NCBI GenBank assembly: GCA_963699305.1
Contig: OY969431.1
Coordinates: 930,001-994,000, forward strand
DNA length: 64,000 nt
From: JBGQAS01 sp963699305
GTDB taxonomy: Bacteria; Chloroflexota; Anaerolineae; Anaerolineales; Anaerolineaceae
Direction: 5' to 3'
Below the pieces are notes generated by a model that saw only the letters and a program-made list of their open reading frames with translations, was not told the DNA's origin and did no database searches. This document shows positions 46,475 to 56,852 of the stretch, in pieces. Positions within the stretch are counted from its first letter, which is position 1, and each line of letters starts with the position of its first letter. The position numbers were made by a program, and so were the translations under genes.

Positions 46475-47164
46475 TTAGTTAATGAATTCTAGTATTTTTG
46501 CAACCACTTCTTTTTGATCCAAATGGCCGGTTTGAACAATTTTCGCATCTTCTGCTGGCTTTAATGGAGCATGTTTCCGTGTAGAATCGATTCGATCACG
46601 TTCTTTCAAAGCTTTCAATATTTCTTCGAATGGTTCGGTTTTTCCACGCGAGAGTAATTCCTTATGCCTTCTTTGCGCTCTTTCTTCCACAGATGCCTCC
46701 AAAAATATTTTTAACCCCGCATCTGGAAGAACAACCGTACCAATATCTCGCCCTACCATCACAACATTGCCTTGCTGCCCGATCGCACGTTGTTGTTCAG
46801 TCATGGCTTTACGTACCCCGGGATAAGAAGCTACCGGCGAAACAGCGGCTTCAACCTCCGGTTGGCGTAGTTTCCACGTTACATCTTCGTTATCCAGGAG
46901 GACATCATACATGCGTCCATCGTCAAGAGTGGGTTTTTTCACTTCTATCTTTATGTTTTCTGCCAGGGTGGAAATTCCAATTTCATCATTAATTCTAAAA
47001 TGATGGTCAAGTGCAGCAAGCGCTACTGCGCGATACATTACCCCAGTATCAAAATATAAATATCCTAACTTCTGTGCAAGCATTTGACCAACTGTGGATT
47101 TTCCGGATGCCGCCGGTCCATCAATAGTAATAATTCTGGGAATCGGTTTACTGGTTTTATTCAT
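46475..47164 (-). CDS. cmk: Cytidylate kinase
   Basis: Cmk phosphorylates CMP and dCMP, feeding nucleotide recycling. At 229 residues it has the normal length. The P-loop is TIDGPAASGKSTVGQMLA, followed by YFDTGVMYRAVALAAL. The CMP-binding insert and VVMVGRDIGTVVLPDAGLKIFLEASVEERAQRRHKEL are typical. The gene is followed after six bases by a membrane glycosyltransferase gene upstream on the same strand. It is a housekeeping gene placed between the peptidase and the envelope-glycan cluster. Confidence 0.96.
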   Translation of the reverse strand: MNKTSKPIPRIITIDGPAASGKSTVGQMLAQKLGYLYFDTGVMYRAVALAALDHHFRINDEIGISTLAENIKIEVKKPTLDDGRMYDVLLDNEDVTWKLRQPEVEAAVSPVASYPGVRKAMTEQQRAIGQQGNVVMVGRDIGTVVLPDAGLKIFLEASVEERAQRRHKELLSRGKTEPFEEILKALKERDRIDSTRKHAPLKPAEDAKIVQTGHLDQKEVVAKILEFIN

Positions 47165-47170
47165 CGATGA

Positions 47171-48877
47171 TCATCTTTCAGGAAAGAATGTGTTTTGTGC
47201 CCAAAGAGTAACAATTTGTTTCTCTAATGGAGCTTGCTGGAAAGCCAACCATGTAAACCAATCCATGATTTGCATTTCATTCCAAGGAACCTTCGCTTCC
47301 CAGGTAAATGCTTCGCCTCTATAAAGATCTGCGTTTTCTGGGGATATGCCTTCCGGTGTAATTAACAACTGTGGATTTAATCCAGGATTTTGGGCAAAAA
47401 GATATTCCGCTTTCTCATATTTTCTAAGCCCCCATTCCAAGGAAGGAGAATTCATACCGACAACGGATACGGCGACATTTTGAGGAGTTAGTTGATTCTC
47501 ATTGATTAGGTTATCCATTGTCCTTGTGAGCAACGTCATTTCCGGATAGGAAACCTCGTTTGTGATTAACTCTGTTCCCGGGTATCTGCCAATCCCAACA
47601 GAACGTCTCAGCATGTTGATGTTATATATTAATAAAACCATTAATAGCCCCCATATCAAGCCGGTTTTTGCGATCTGCCAAGACCAACCCCATCCTATTA
47701 ATAAAGTAACTAATATAATCATAACGATTCCCCCGATGATCGCAAGCAACCGAACAGTAAAATCTGGAGCTGCATTCCATCCATTTTTTATAATCCATAC
47801 AGCATTCAACCAAATAAATCCACATAGCACTACAACAAAAGCCGCTTTTATGACGACCGCTTTGCGATTCTCATTGGGGATTTGAAAGATTTCTGCCATC
47901 ATCCAGCTAGCACTTACACATAACGGAATTGTCAATATCGCCAGAAGAGCGATTTCTTTTTCTGGGTTAATAACCAGAATAAATACCGAAACAAGAAACC
48001 ATCTTGCGGCAAAACTGAGAAGTGGACTTTTTCGGATTATTCCAAGAACAAACCCGGTAATACCAAAAAGGAGAATAATCGGTTGATAAATTGGTATGGA
48101 GATCAGAAATCTACCCAATCGTTGCCAGGAGAGTGGATCAAAACGAAAAGACCATGACTTGATGAAAGCGATGATGCCTTGACTGATCCCTGAAAGAGCT
48201 TCGGGGTGAGTGAAGAATGCAGTTCCAAAAACAAATAAGCAAACACCTAATGCAACCGACCAACTAATCCAAAAATTGCGAGTTGGTTTTTGGTAACTAA
48301 TCAATCCCTCACTTTTCTCATGAGGTTTTTTTGCAAGGATTGTCCATAAGAGACTTAATCCCAACCCAAGAATGGCGAACCATATTGACGAACCACCAAG
48401 CAATGCAAGTCCAACGGATACGCCAGAGAGTATAGGGCGATTGTTAATGAAACTTCCAATTGCGATAACTAAAAATAATATCCCCCAAATGGCACTTCCT
48501 AAAATCCGTGATTGAGCCACCAGGACAGCATCCAACGCAAATACTATTCCCAAGATCGCAATTACCTTAACCTTCAGTTGCTTATTAAAAAACAATGGAA
48601 GAAAAACAAACCCAGACCCAATAATCGCGGTGAGTAGACGTGCGATAAAATCCGTTTTATCAAAAACTAAAAAGAATATCCTATTAATGTTGGTAATTCC
48701 CGGAAATGAATAATCGATATATCGAGGATCTGTATATGCATTAAAAGATGAAAAGGCGATTGAAGCCTCCGAATCCGACAATGTTGACGATCCTAAAGAA
48801 ATTACGCGTAAAGAAAATGCCAAAGCAAACGCAAAGAGAAGTAATAACAAAACGTTATCGAATTTCCTTTTGATCAT
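47171..48877 (-). CDS. Polytopic membrane glycosyltransferase-like protein
   Basis: A 568-residue protein with about twelve hydrophobic segments and a soluble C-terminal part of about 130 residues. The layout, with an acidic first outer loop (STLSDSEASIAF) after the first segment, matches the GT-C fold of ArnT/PMT or Agl23-type proteins that use lipid-linked sugars. Specific catalytic residues are not certain. ATG 48877 is chosen for AAGGA upstream; a longer frame from 48928 overlaps the neighbouring gene and lacks a ribosome site. It lies six bases upstream of cmk and next to two YYY-type proteins, so it belongs to the glycan cluster. Confidence 0.75.
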   Translation of the reverse strand: MIKRKFDNVLLLLLFAFALAFSLRVISLGSSTLSDSEASIAFSSFNAYTDPRYIDYSFPGITNINRIFFLVFDKTDFIARLLTAIIGSGFVFLPLFFNKQLKVKVIAILGIVFALDAVLVAQSRILGSAIWGILFLVIAIGSFINNRPILSGVSVGLALLGGSSIWFAILGLGLSLLWTILAKKPHEKSEGLISYQKPTRNFWISWSVALGVCLFVFGTAFFTHPEALSGISQGIIAFIKSWSFRFDPLSWQRLGRFLISIPIYQPIILLFGITGFVLGIIRKSPLLSFAARWFLVSVFILVINPEKEIALLAILTIPLCVSASWMMAEIFQIPNENRKAVVIKAAFVVVLCGFIWLNAVWIIKNGWNAAPDFTVRLLAIIGGIVMIILVTLLIGWGWSWQIAKTGLIWGLLMVLLIYNINMLRRSVGIGRYPGTELITNEVSYPEMTLLTRTMDNLINENQLTPQNVAVSVVGMNSPSLEWGLRKYEKAEYLFAQNPGLNPQLLITPEGISPENADLYRGEAFTWEAKVPWNEMQIMDWFTWLAFQQAPLEKQIVTLWAQNTFFPER

Positions 48878-48902
48878 TTTTTCCTTATTGCATAAAGAAA
48901 TT

Positions 48903-51455
48903 CTACCGGAAATATTCAGGAACCTCAAAGATATCTACAGTAGTATTTGTAAAGACTAAAGGTAAATTTTGGATAAATTTTGCGTCAACCACATGATAGG
49001 TGTTTCGTTCTACCGTTCCTATATATATATATCGTATGTCATACATTTGAATGGTCCGTAAGGCATCATCCCAATTCTTCGATTCATATAGAAGAGATAT
49101 ATCTGATTGACGAGTGCCCATCTCAGTCAATCCCCCACGCCATTGCAATTCGTGTCCCACCCACCCCAAGACTGTAGGTAATCCTGTGTGCGTGGAAATA
49201 CGTTCATAGTCCACGGCACCAGAATAACTGTAACTTCCTCCTACAGCTTCAACAATCACACCGTATGGAACTTGGGTTAAGAAATCTATGGCTTCCACGT
49301 CATCTGGTGCATCGCGGCGAAGATATGAAATTCCATCCAGCGTAAATTGAGCCGGTTTAAATTTCCCAGTGACCGTATATGCAAAATTCACGGGATAAAT
49401 CAAACCAATCACCATTAATAAAGTGATTCCAATGAATGAACTAACGAACCAACCTTTTTTCAATTTTCCGAGGAGCATGATCGTCGCATAAGCAGCTGCC
49501 AAACCCCATAATATCCATGTTTCAAAATAGAACTTAAAAATGGTATTCATGCGGCTAGTAAAGCCATCGCGGAGGAAGAAGAATTCCGGAAACAATGTCA
49601 AGCCCGCTCCCAGCAATATCAACAACAAAACAAAATCACGATTTGGTCTATCATCATACGGAAAACTGATTATTGCTTTTTCGCTCTTATAAGTACCAAC
49701 CTTTGCTTTTCTTGAAAAAGAACTCCAAATGAGAGCCAATAAAATCGTCAAACTCAACCATGTACACACTGAAGATCCGAGTGCTGTAAAAGAACCTTTT
49801 ATGAGAACCGAGGAATTATTAGCACCATAGATTGATAGAAATTCCGCACTACGAACAAAAAAATTACTTTGTAAATTTTGAAAAATGGGGGTGGGTGATT
49901 TTACTATTTGAAGAGCTAATTCTCCCAGGTTCCCTCCTATCCATCCCATTCCATATGCTGCAAGTGTAAGCCCACCAACGAGAATTACTGCAAACAATGC
50001 GCCTTTCAGCAGCCCTTTCCGTATCCGATTCTTAATTATCAGCCAGATCAGCCAGATAAATATCGGAGTCAGAAGTGGAAGGAAATGCACCCAGAATATT
50101 TTCCCGGGCGTTACAAAAACTAGACTGGGCAAGAATCCCCCCGCTTGTGATGAAAATCCAATGTAAAAGGGTAGATACAAAATGATTCCGGTAAATCCCA
50201 GAATGATGGCAAATTTCACGAAATCCCACAGCCTGGTAAAGCTCCAACCATAATTCTGGAACTTCAGCCAGGTAAAAGCTCCTGCTACCAATGCTACATA
50301 GATCGGAAAATTCCAAATATTCAAAAACCCAAGACTACCCAATACAAAAGCAAGAACCCAAAAATCCAAAGACTTGATCCACTTTCGAAAGGAAAATTCT
50401 CTAAACGTTGATCGGTTCCATTCCTTGATGAAATTTAGTGCAAATGCTATAGCTAATAAGGCAAATGGCATTGCCAATACATGGGGATGCAGATCAGCCA
50501 AAAAATATGAAAATGCTGGGAATTCATGGATTACTTCTAATGGACCACGCGTTTTTGTTAGGTCATAATCTTGCCACAAACGCGAAGCGCGCCACCACCA
50601 CCAGCCATTGAAATGGCGCGGTGTAAAGTTGAATGGAACACTGGGAGGAACATTCAGCTCTGGGATATTCAACCAGGACCAAAACTTCGATTGTAATACT
50701 CCGTTTGTATCCCTTGTCCAAAAATATCCCTTGGTATATAAGAGTTCTAAGAAACCTTCAATATTGCTTACCAACAAAACAAATATGGGGGCTAAAAAGG
50801 GAGCACACAAACCTTTAACCTTGGTTTTTTCATCGCTCGATCCGAGTAGATTAAAAAGAATTCCATACGCGCCCAACGCAGTCAATCCAAACCACACGCC
50901 AACCGCCAAGTTATATCCAACTGCACTTGCCACACCGGTAACTCGGATAAGCAAAGCAATGATGGTGTATCCAAAATAATAATAGGAGATGGAATATCCA
51001 GATAACCAAGGGTCGCTTGGAGGAAATGATGGTGATCTCAGGATGGCATTAATAAATGCCAGCTCCATCGGTTTTTCAGTATAAATAATGTCTGGATTTG
51101 AAGCGCGTATCGTTGTCCAAACGATGAATCCTAATAGGAAAACAAATTCCATTACAAGGATTGTTTTCCAATGTTCTTTTACCCATTGAAAAAATATGTG
51201 CCAAGTAATTTTCCGCAACAATAAAACAGACAATCCAACGACGATGATGAGAGCGAGAACAACTCCATTCGTTGTATTCGGTAATAACTGAAAAGATGCT
51301 AGGATCCAAAAAACAAATCCCCAGACCAACAATCCGAGAATCTTGGTATAGGCAAAACCTTTATCCCGTAACCGTGGCAGAAATTGAAACGTAAATGGAA
51401 ATACGATCCATCCTAATAAAAAAATGAAAAAATACCATTTAAGAAAATCAATCAT
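48903..51455 (-). CDS. DUF2298 (Chlor_Arch_YYY) membrane protein
   Basis: An 850-residue polytopic membrane protein. It has the YYY signature (SGYSISYYYFGYTIIAL) after an outer acidic segment (PSDPWLSG), and many transmembrane helices. A paired outer motif reads FPAFSYFLADLHPHVLAMPFALLAIA. The soluble C-terminus contains DAPDDVEAIDFLTQVPYGVIVEAVGGSYSYSG and WVGHELQWRGG. The family, shared by Chloroflexota and some archaea, is thought to belong to envelope glycosylation (GT-C-like), but its reaction is not established. It is eight bases downstream of a larger gene carrying the same domain. Confidence 0.88.
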   Translation of the reverse strand: MIDFLKWYFFIFLLGWIVFPFTFQFLPRLRDKGFAYTKILGLLVWGFVFWILASFQLLPNTTNGVVLALIIVVGLSVLLLRKITWHIFFQWVKEHWKTILVMEFVFLLGFIVWTTIRASNPDIIYTEKPMELAFINAILRSPSFPPSDPWLSGYSISYYYFGYTIIALLIRVTGVASAVGYNLAVGVWFGLTALGAYGILFNLLGSSDEKTKVKGLCAPFLAPIFVLLVSNIEGFLELLYTKGYFWTRDTNGVLQSKFWSWLNIPELNVPPSVPFNFTPRHFNGWWWWRASRLWQDYDLTKTRGPLEVIHEFPAFSYFLADLHPHVLAMPFALLAIAFALNFIKEWNRSTFREFSFRKWIKSLDFWVLAFVLGSLGFLNIWNFPIYVALVAGAFTWLKFQNYGWSFTRLWDFVKFAIILGFTGIILYLPFYIGFSSQAGGFLPSLVFVTPGKIFWVHFLPLLTPIFIWLIWLIIKNRIRKGLLKGALFAVILVGGLTLAAYGMGWIGGNLGELALQIVKSPTPIFQNLQSNFFVRSAEFLSIYGANNSSVLIKGSFTALGSSVCTWLSLTILLALIWSSFSRKAKVGTYKSEKAIISFPYDDRPNRDFVLLLILLGAGLTLFPEFFFLRDGFTSRMNTIFKFYFETWILWGLAAAYATIMLLGKLKKGWFVSSFIGITLLMVIGLIYPVNFAYTVTGKFKPAQFTLDGISYLRRDAPDDVEAIDFLTQVPYGVIVEAVGGSYSYSGAVDYERISTHTGLPTVLGWVGHELQWRGGLTEMGTRQSDISLLYESKNWDDALRTIQMYDIRYIYIGTVERNTYHVVDAKFIQNLPLVFTNTTVDIFEVPEYFR

Positions 51456-51463
51456 GTGTTTTA

Positions 51464-54400
51464 CTATTCATTTACTTTATAAATTTTAGTGTTTCCATCA
51501 TGGTACACTTGCCGCCAAAGGATTCCATCAAAGCTGCTAAATTTCAAGATACCTTCTGGAGAGTAGATCGCACGCTCCATTTGTCCTACGACGATGTATT
51601 TCACATTGTATTTTGTTAGAAATCTTTTTACTAGATCTTTATCAACTGAATTATAAAACACACCAACTTCATCCACGCGTTTTTGGACATCCTCCGCAGA
51701 AACCACTCCCCGTTGTTGACGTTGGTGCCAGTTCCAACCTACAACACCAGGCAGACCAGTATAGATGGTATAACGAGTACCCCAACGATATTCAGTTACA
51801 TTCCCTTCAACAATCACCGGGGAACCTTGAACATTTTGCTGCATCCAGAGGATTGCCCGATAATCTTCATCTAAACTTAATGTAGTGTTATTTTCGAAAT
51901 AGGTGGAATATGGCATGAACGCCATTCCATCCAAGACATGCGGTGCTTGAGGAGTAAATCGGTCGCGTATCTTGTCGATGGTAGCGGTAAGTGTGAAGAA
52001 TGCAGCAGAAGCGAACAAGATTATGAGGGAGCTTTGCCAAGCTGTTTTGGAACCAGTGCTTTTGGAAGAAAAGATGGTCGGGAGCAAGAACGCCAAGGAG
52101 CTAGCAGCACTGATCCCAAGGATGATCCAAGCTTGCAGGTATATCTTAAATACCATATTCATCCTGCCGATATCTCCTTTAACTGCAAATAACTCCACCA
52201 TCAAAGTCAATGTCAGGCCTAAAGTGACCAGGAATGCTACTGCCCTTTTTGCATCCGGAAAATCCGACCATAAAGTAAGTATTCCAGATAAAAAGATACA
52301 TGGAATAACCAACCAGGCAATCCTCACTCCCAATATCAACATCACAACGATCAAGATAATAAATAGGATCACACCCAACCAAACAATTTCCTGATACGGT
52401 TTTATCTTTTTTAAGACCGATGCTGGAGTGGACGCCATCCAATTGCGTAATTCCCAAATCAGCCAGCTGATGATGATGAATAGGAATAATCCCCAATGGG
52501 TAATATACGACCAAAAAGGCGTTCGGTCGTATTTCCAAAATTCAATCTGGTTATATCCTTGGGCAAACCAATGGCTGAAAGGATAATAAAGCCCCAATGC
52601 AAATGTGATCAACAATAGGATGGAACCAGCTACGATGATGAAATGACGGAAACGTGGGGAAATCCAGATAAATTGCGATTGGGTATCTTTTCCATGTTTT
52701 ATTACACTATATCCCACGGCTACTATCCCCATAGGTAAGTAGGTGTACAAATCCCATGTATTCGTTGGACGCAAAGCGCCAATGATCATTCCACCGATAA
52801 AAAATGTGATTATAAAGCAGAGCCATCCCTTCAATTTGCCTTCAGAAGACCAACTCCACCGTTTTAAGAACATGCTTACCGCCCAGGCAATAGCCAGGAG
52901 GGTTATTGGCAAGGCGAACATATGTGCGTGCGGATCGCCATACAAAAAAGTAAAATATGGAAATTCTGTTATTGCATCTCCTGGAATGGTCCGGCTTGGA
53001 ATCCAATAATAATCTCCGGGTGCATACAGAAAATTTTCACCCTTGATGAATTTTCCTATCCCTTGAAAAGTCAAGACCCAGCGTTGGATAAAACTGACAT
53101 CGTCAATCGGTGCTCCACCTGTGGTAATTCTCTGAAAACCCTGCCATATCATCCGGACTGTTCCGAGATTCCCTAATATTAGTACCAGTACTATTGCCAA
53201 TAGCCCAGCAATTATCGGTAATTTATTTCTTGAAAACCACCTCCTGGACGTATTGTCTCTTTTTTGTTGTCTTCCTTCAAGCACGCGTCCATCCAGCCAG
53301 GAGGAAACCAGGTTCCAGCCAGCACAAAATGCACCTGCTGCTGTAAAGCTGAAAAATGTTGGCAGTATAAAATTATATGCAATCGAAGGAACAATACCCA
53401 GGAATTTTACCGGCATACCAGCAATTACAAATCCATAATAATAATAATTAATGTATCCACCAGCAAACCACGGATCATATGGAGGAAAGGTAGTGGACTT
53501 TATGACTGCATTGAAGTACGAGAAATCCATTGGTTTTTCCCCACCCTTCCAGGGATGCCATAGATCGGGGTTTCCAAGACGAATCAACAGAAAATAAATG
53601 AAGAAAAACAATGCAACGAACTCTTCTAAAAGAAACAATCTCTTCTTCTCGTGAATTTCATCTTTTATGGAATCATATTGCAGAACAAATAGAATCAAAT
53701 TGACAACGAAAATTGCTCCGAGAACGATTCCGATCAACAATTTACTGACCGATAACCCTAATGAACCAAGCCACCAGACAAAAAGAGCCAAGAGGAGCAT
53801 ACCAATGATCTTGGATAATCCATATCCGCGGTCCTTTAACCCGGAAAAGACGATTCGAACAGTCGGGTATACCATCCAGCCCAGTAATAAGATGAAAAAA
53901 TACCAAACCACCACGCCGAGTCCTGGATACTTATTAATCAATGAATTGACGTCAAATAATTGCGACCATGTGCCGCCAGCTTGTTGCCTTTTCAAAGTCT
54001 CCGATGTTAGCATTAAACCAGAAGGTACAGTCGGATTATATGAAGTGGTCGAGTTTTTCAGACTTACACCACTCAATAATCCGAGGGTGTTTTTCAAATT
54101 AAAATCATTAGTCTTTTGGAAAATTAATACTTTTGGATGGTCATAAACTGTAAACGCCTCTTCAGCGAATTGGCTGTTAACGGAAAATGGGCCAATATTG
54201 GGTTCTGAAGTAAAAGTCTGTATAAGTTTATAGCCAAGTTTTTCCTCGTACATACCGGGTTGGGCAACACTGTAACAATCTAATATATCTTCATCCTTAG
54301 GACAGCCAATCAGGTCTCTATAAAACTCCGTTGTGAGTGGGTATTGATCGGGCAAGCGCGCAAGGCTGCCCCATTGGCGGTTCGAGCTGATAAAAATATA

Positions 54401-56839
54401 ATCCGCCTGTTCAAGATTGGAAATCATCCGAGTCAGCTTATCAGCATTATCGTCCCAATAGATCTCGAAATTGAGATCCGTACGATACACACCATTGTAA
54501 TAATCAAATGCGTTTATCCCATAAACACCATATGGTAATGGATCATCCCACGAAGATTCATTTGCCTGTCGGCTTCCGTAAATCGCCAGGCTGCCCGATC
54601 CCGAAACGAACTCAACCAAGATCGTATAAACCTGGTCTTCCGTGAGAGTTACTGGTTGAGAGAATTCCACTTGATATGCATCACCGCGGACGTCAGAAGC
54701 GCCAGAAAAGCTATCGCCAAGCCCAGCCGAGGCGAGAACAAGTTTGCTGTTTCCAAGATCTGTAAGTATCGTAACGCGGATTTCTTTGACACGCGAATCC
54801 CCAGTCCAATCGGTGATATGAGGAAAATCAATTGACGTCAACTCACCATCTGCGATCGGAATGAAAGTATTTGTATAAGACATACCTTGCTGAAGCGTCA
54901 TTACTGGTTCCGGTAAAGGTAAATTGACTAATTGATCGTCGTACATGAAGTCGAGTGTATTCGGTCCAAAATAACTGATGGATTTTCCGCTTTCCAGAAC
55001 CCGGTAAGTAAATTCATAATCCTTGCCAGATTTAATTTCTATTGGGGGATCGAAGAACAATTGATAATCTTTACCCCTCGGATCCTCACGGGAATCGAAT
55101 GTGTCTTGAATTTGACTCTGGTACGAAACAATCGGAGATTGATTCAAGTCCGTGATAACCACCTGGAGGGTTTTTGTGTCAATGGTTTGAGAGGAGTCCA
55201 ACATAAGCGCCGTAGGATCGACCATGTATGAAAAGTTGATCCCGATTAATTCCCCCGAATAAGGTGCTGTATATCGAATACGAGTCGGTTCAGACGAACC
55301 GATTGCATTCCCCATCGGGTATGATAAAGCTTGTTGTATTTTCTGGGTATTATTCTGAATGTTAAGGTTTATCGGTCCTTTCACATTTTGAAAGATCCAC
55401 CCACTTGCTTCAACGCGTGTGATCGGACGTGTGTAAATTTGTGAAAATGCAAATGCATACAAAATCGTTGAAAGGATGACAATGACCGGGATTGCAATCG
55501 AGGCAGCTTTAACCACCCAGGTGAAAATTGTTTTCCGAGTCAATACCTTAGCCCTAAGCCAGAGAGCATCGACAGCCCATGCTGCGATAATTGTCAGGCT
55601 AGGGTAAACAAGCATCTGGTAACGCATCGTGCGGTTAAAAACCATGGATTCCAAGGCAAAATAAACTCCCGTCCATATCACGAGGAGCAAATGCTTTTTC
55701 CATTCACCTTTAATCGCCCGCCACACCATGAAAATAAATCCAGCCCAAGCCAGGATGCCAAGTGGAGTACCCAGCCCCCATACAATCAAGTTCTTGAGAG
55801 AAAACCAGATCGGTCGATTTACCCATTGAACTGAAGGTGGAAATCCAATCGCGGCAGAGCTCAAGTTATTTTGCTCAGCCAGGTTTGCCAGCCATCGGGG
55901 ATTCAATCCGAAATTGAAAAACGATGGTCCCTTAAATGCATATGGTTGAAAAAATCGAAATGTAAGAAAAGCTACTAACGCAGAGAGTATTCCTGCTGGA
56001 AGGATCCACCCGATGATCCGTTCGTAATGCTTCGTTTTCGAAGAAAGCAGGTAAGGTATCACTGCAACGACCAAAAGCAATGCCAGGTAAACCGCATTAA
56101 GTTTCGAAGCCATCGCCAAGCCTAATGCAAAACCAAAAAGCAGGTAATTGCATAAAAATAACCAATTTGCTTTGAACCAAAATCCAATGGTTTCTAAGAA
56201 AGGAACGTGATGATCTTCATTTCCATCCGGAGGTGTAATAATAATTGGTCTTGTTGAAGTAAATATGACTGCAGCGAAATAAAATGCTAAAAATCCAAAA
56301 AAATTCGTGAAAGTATCCACAACAAAAAAATGGGATAGTTGGATGGGTAGGACTGCAAAAGAATAAAATGCAGACGCAATCAAACCTAGAAATGGTTTCT
56401 TGTATAAGCGAATGGCGATTAGGAAAACAAGTAAAACAGTACCGACATCAAAAATACCGGAAAGGATTCTACCAACGATGTTTATTTGGTCAAATCCTGC
56501 TTGGTTTATCCATTGAGCAACATACCGTACGATGAATATCGGTAACGTTCCATAAACAAAAAATGAATATCCGACATTATGTGGGTTAAGTGTCGAAAGA
56601 TTGGTATTAAAGTACTCAGAAAGAGATGCCACAGGTCGAATTGCTGTTTCCAGCATGGTGAGAAATCGTTCGTCCGGATGAAGATGATAATTTTGATCCC
56701 ACTCTACCCCTACGTTCCGGAGATACCATCCGCCAAAAAGAATAGCTAACAATAAAATTCCAACCGTGATATCAATGAGTAACGGTTTTAGCACTTTTTG
56801 TCTGGGTTTATTCATCAGTGTAGTATTGGATTTTGGCAT
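51464..56839 (-). CDS. Giant fusion: PMT-like glycosyltransferase plus Chlor_Arch_YYY domain
   Basis: A 1,791-residue membrane protein joining two units. Residues about 20-450 form a GT-C-like N-terminal half, with the acidic loop YHLHPDERFLTML after the first transmembrane segment. Residues about 470-920 are a mostly soluble, strand-rich outer region with two repeats of similar type (GELIGINFSY, GELTSIDFPH). From about 960 on comes a second polytopic half with FAGGYINYYYYGFVIAG, FPYFTFLYGDPHAHMFALPI and a C-terminal soluble part ending like the neighbouring YYY protein (VVGWNWHQRQQRG). Fusion of a probable donor-using transferase with a YYY domain suggests they act on the same lipid-linked glycan. 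That is inference from context. Confidence 0.85.
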   Translation of the reverse strand: MPKSNTTLMNKPRQKVLKPLLIDITVGILLLAILFGGWYLRNVGVEWDQNYHLHPDERFLTMLETAIRPVASLSEYFNTNLSTLNPHNVGYSFFVYGTLPIFIVRYVAQWINQAGFDQINIVGRILSGIFDVGTVLLVFLIAIRLYKKPFLGLIASAFYSFAVLPIQLSHFFVVDTFTNFFGFLAFYFAAVIFTSTRPIIITPPDGNEDHHVPFLETIGFWFKANWLFLCNYLLFGFALGLAMASKLNAVYLALLLVVAVIPYLLSSKTKHYERIIGWILPAGILSALVAFLTFRFFQPYAFKGPSFFNFGLNPRWLANLAEQNNLSSAAIGFPPSVQWVNRPIWFSLKNLIVWGLGTPLGILAWAGFIFMVWRAIKGEWKKHLLLVIWTGVYFALESMVFNRTMRYQMLVYPSLTIIAAWAVDALWLRAKVLTRKTIFTWVVKAASIAIPVIVILSTILYAFAFSQIYTRPITRVEASGWIFQNVKGPINLNIQNNTQKIQQALSYPMGNAIGSSEPTRIRYTAPYSGELIGINFSYMVDPTALMLDSSQTIDTKTLQVVITDLNQSPIVSYQSQIQDTFDSREDPRGKDYQLFFDPPIEIKSGKDYEFTYRVLESGKSISYFGPNTLDFMYDDQLVNLPLPEPVMTLQQGMSYTNTFIPIADGELTSIDFPHITDWTGDSRVKEIRVTILTDLGNSKLVLASAGLGDSFSGASDVRGDAYQVEFSQPVTLTEDQVYTILVEFVSGSGSLAIYGSRQANESSWDDPLPYGVYGINAFDYYNGVYRTDLNFEIYWDDNADKLTRMISNLEQADYIFISSNRQWGSLARLPDQYPLTTEFYRDLIGCPKDEDILDCYSVAQPGMYEEKLGYKLIQTFTSEPNIGPFSVNSQFAEEAFTVYDHPKVLIFQKTNDFNLKNTLGLLSGVSLKNSTTSYNPTVPSGLMLTSETLKRQQAGGTWSQLFDVNSLINKYPGLGVVVWYFFILLLGWMVYPTVRIVFSGLKDRGYGLSKIIGMLLLALFVWWLGSLGLSVSKLLIGIVLGAIFVVNLILFVLQYDSIKDEIHEKKRLFLLEEFVALFFFIYFLLIRLGNPDLWHPWKGGEKPMDFSYFNAVIKSTTFPPYDPWFAGGYINYYYYGFVIAGMPVKFLGIVPSIAYNFILPTFFSFTAAGAFCAGWNLVSSWLDGRVLEGRQQKRDNTSRRWFSRNKLPIIAGLLAIVLVLILGNLGTVRMIWQGFQRITTGGAPIDDVSFIQRWVLTFQGIGKFIKGENFLYAPGDYYWIPSRTIPGDAITEFPYFTFLYGDPHAHMFALPITLLAIAWAVSMFLKRWSWSSEGKLKGWLCFIITFFIGGMIIGALRPTNTWDLYTYLPMGIVAVGYSVIKHGKDTQSQFIWISPRFRHFIIVAGSILLLITFALGLYYPFSHWFAQGYNQIEFWKYDRTPFWSYITHWGLFLFIIISWLIWELRNWMASTPASVLKKIKPYQEIVWLGVILFIILIVVMLILGVRIAWLVIPCIFLSGILTLWSDFPDAKRAVAFLVTLGLTLTLMVELFAVKGDIGRMNMVFKIYLQAWIILGISAASSLAFLLPTIFSSKSTGSKTAWQSSLIILFASAAFFTLTATIDKIRDRFTPQAPHVLDGMAFMPYSTYFENNTTLSLDEDYRAILWMQQNVQGSPVIVEGNVTEYRWGTRYTIYTGLPGVVGWNWHQRQQRGVVSAEDVQKRVDEVGVFYNSVDKDLVKRFLTKYNVKYIVVGQMERAIYSPEGILKFSSFDGILWRQVYHDGNTKIYKVNE

Positions 56840-56852
56840 TAAAGACCGGATC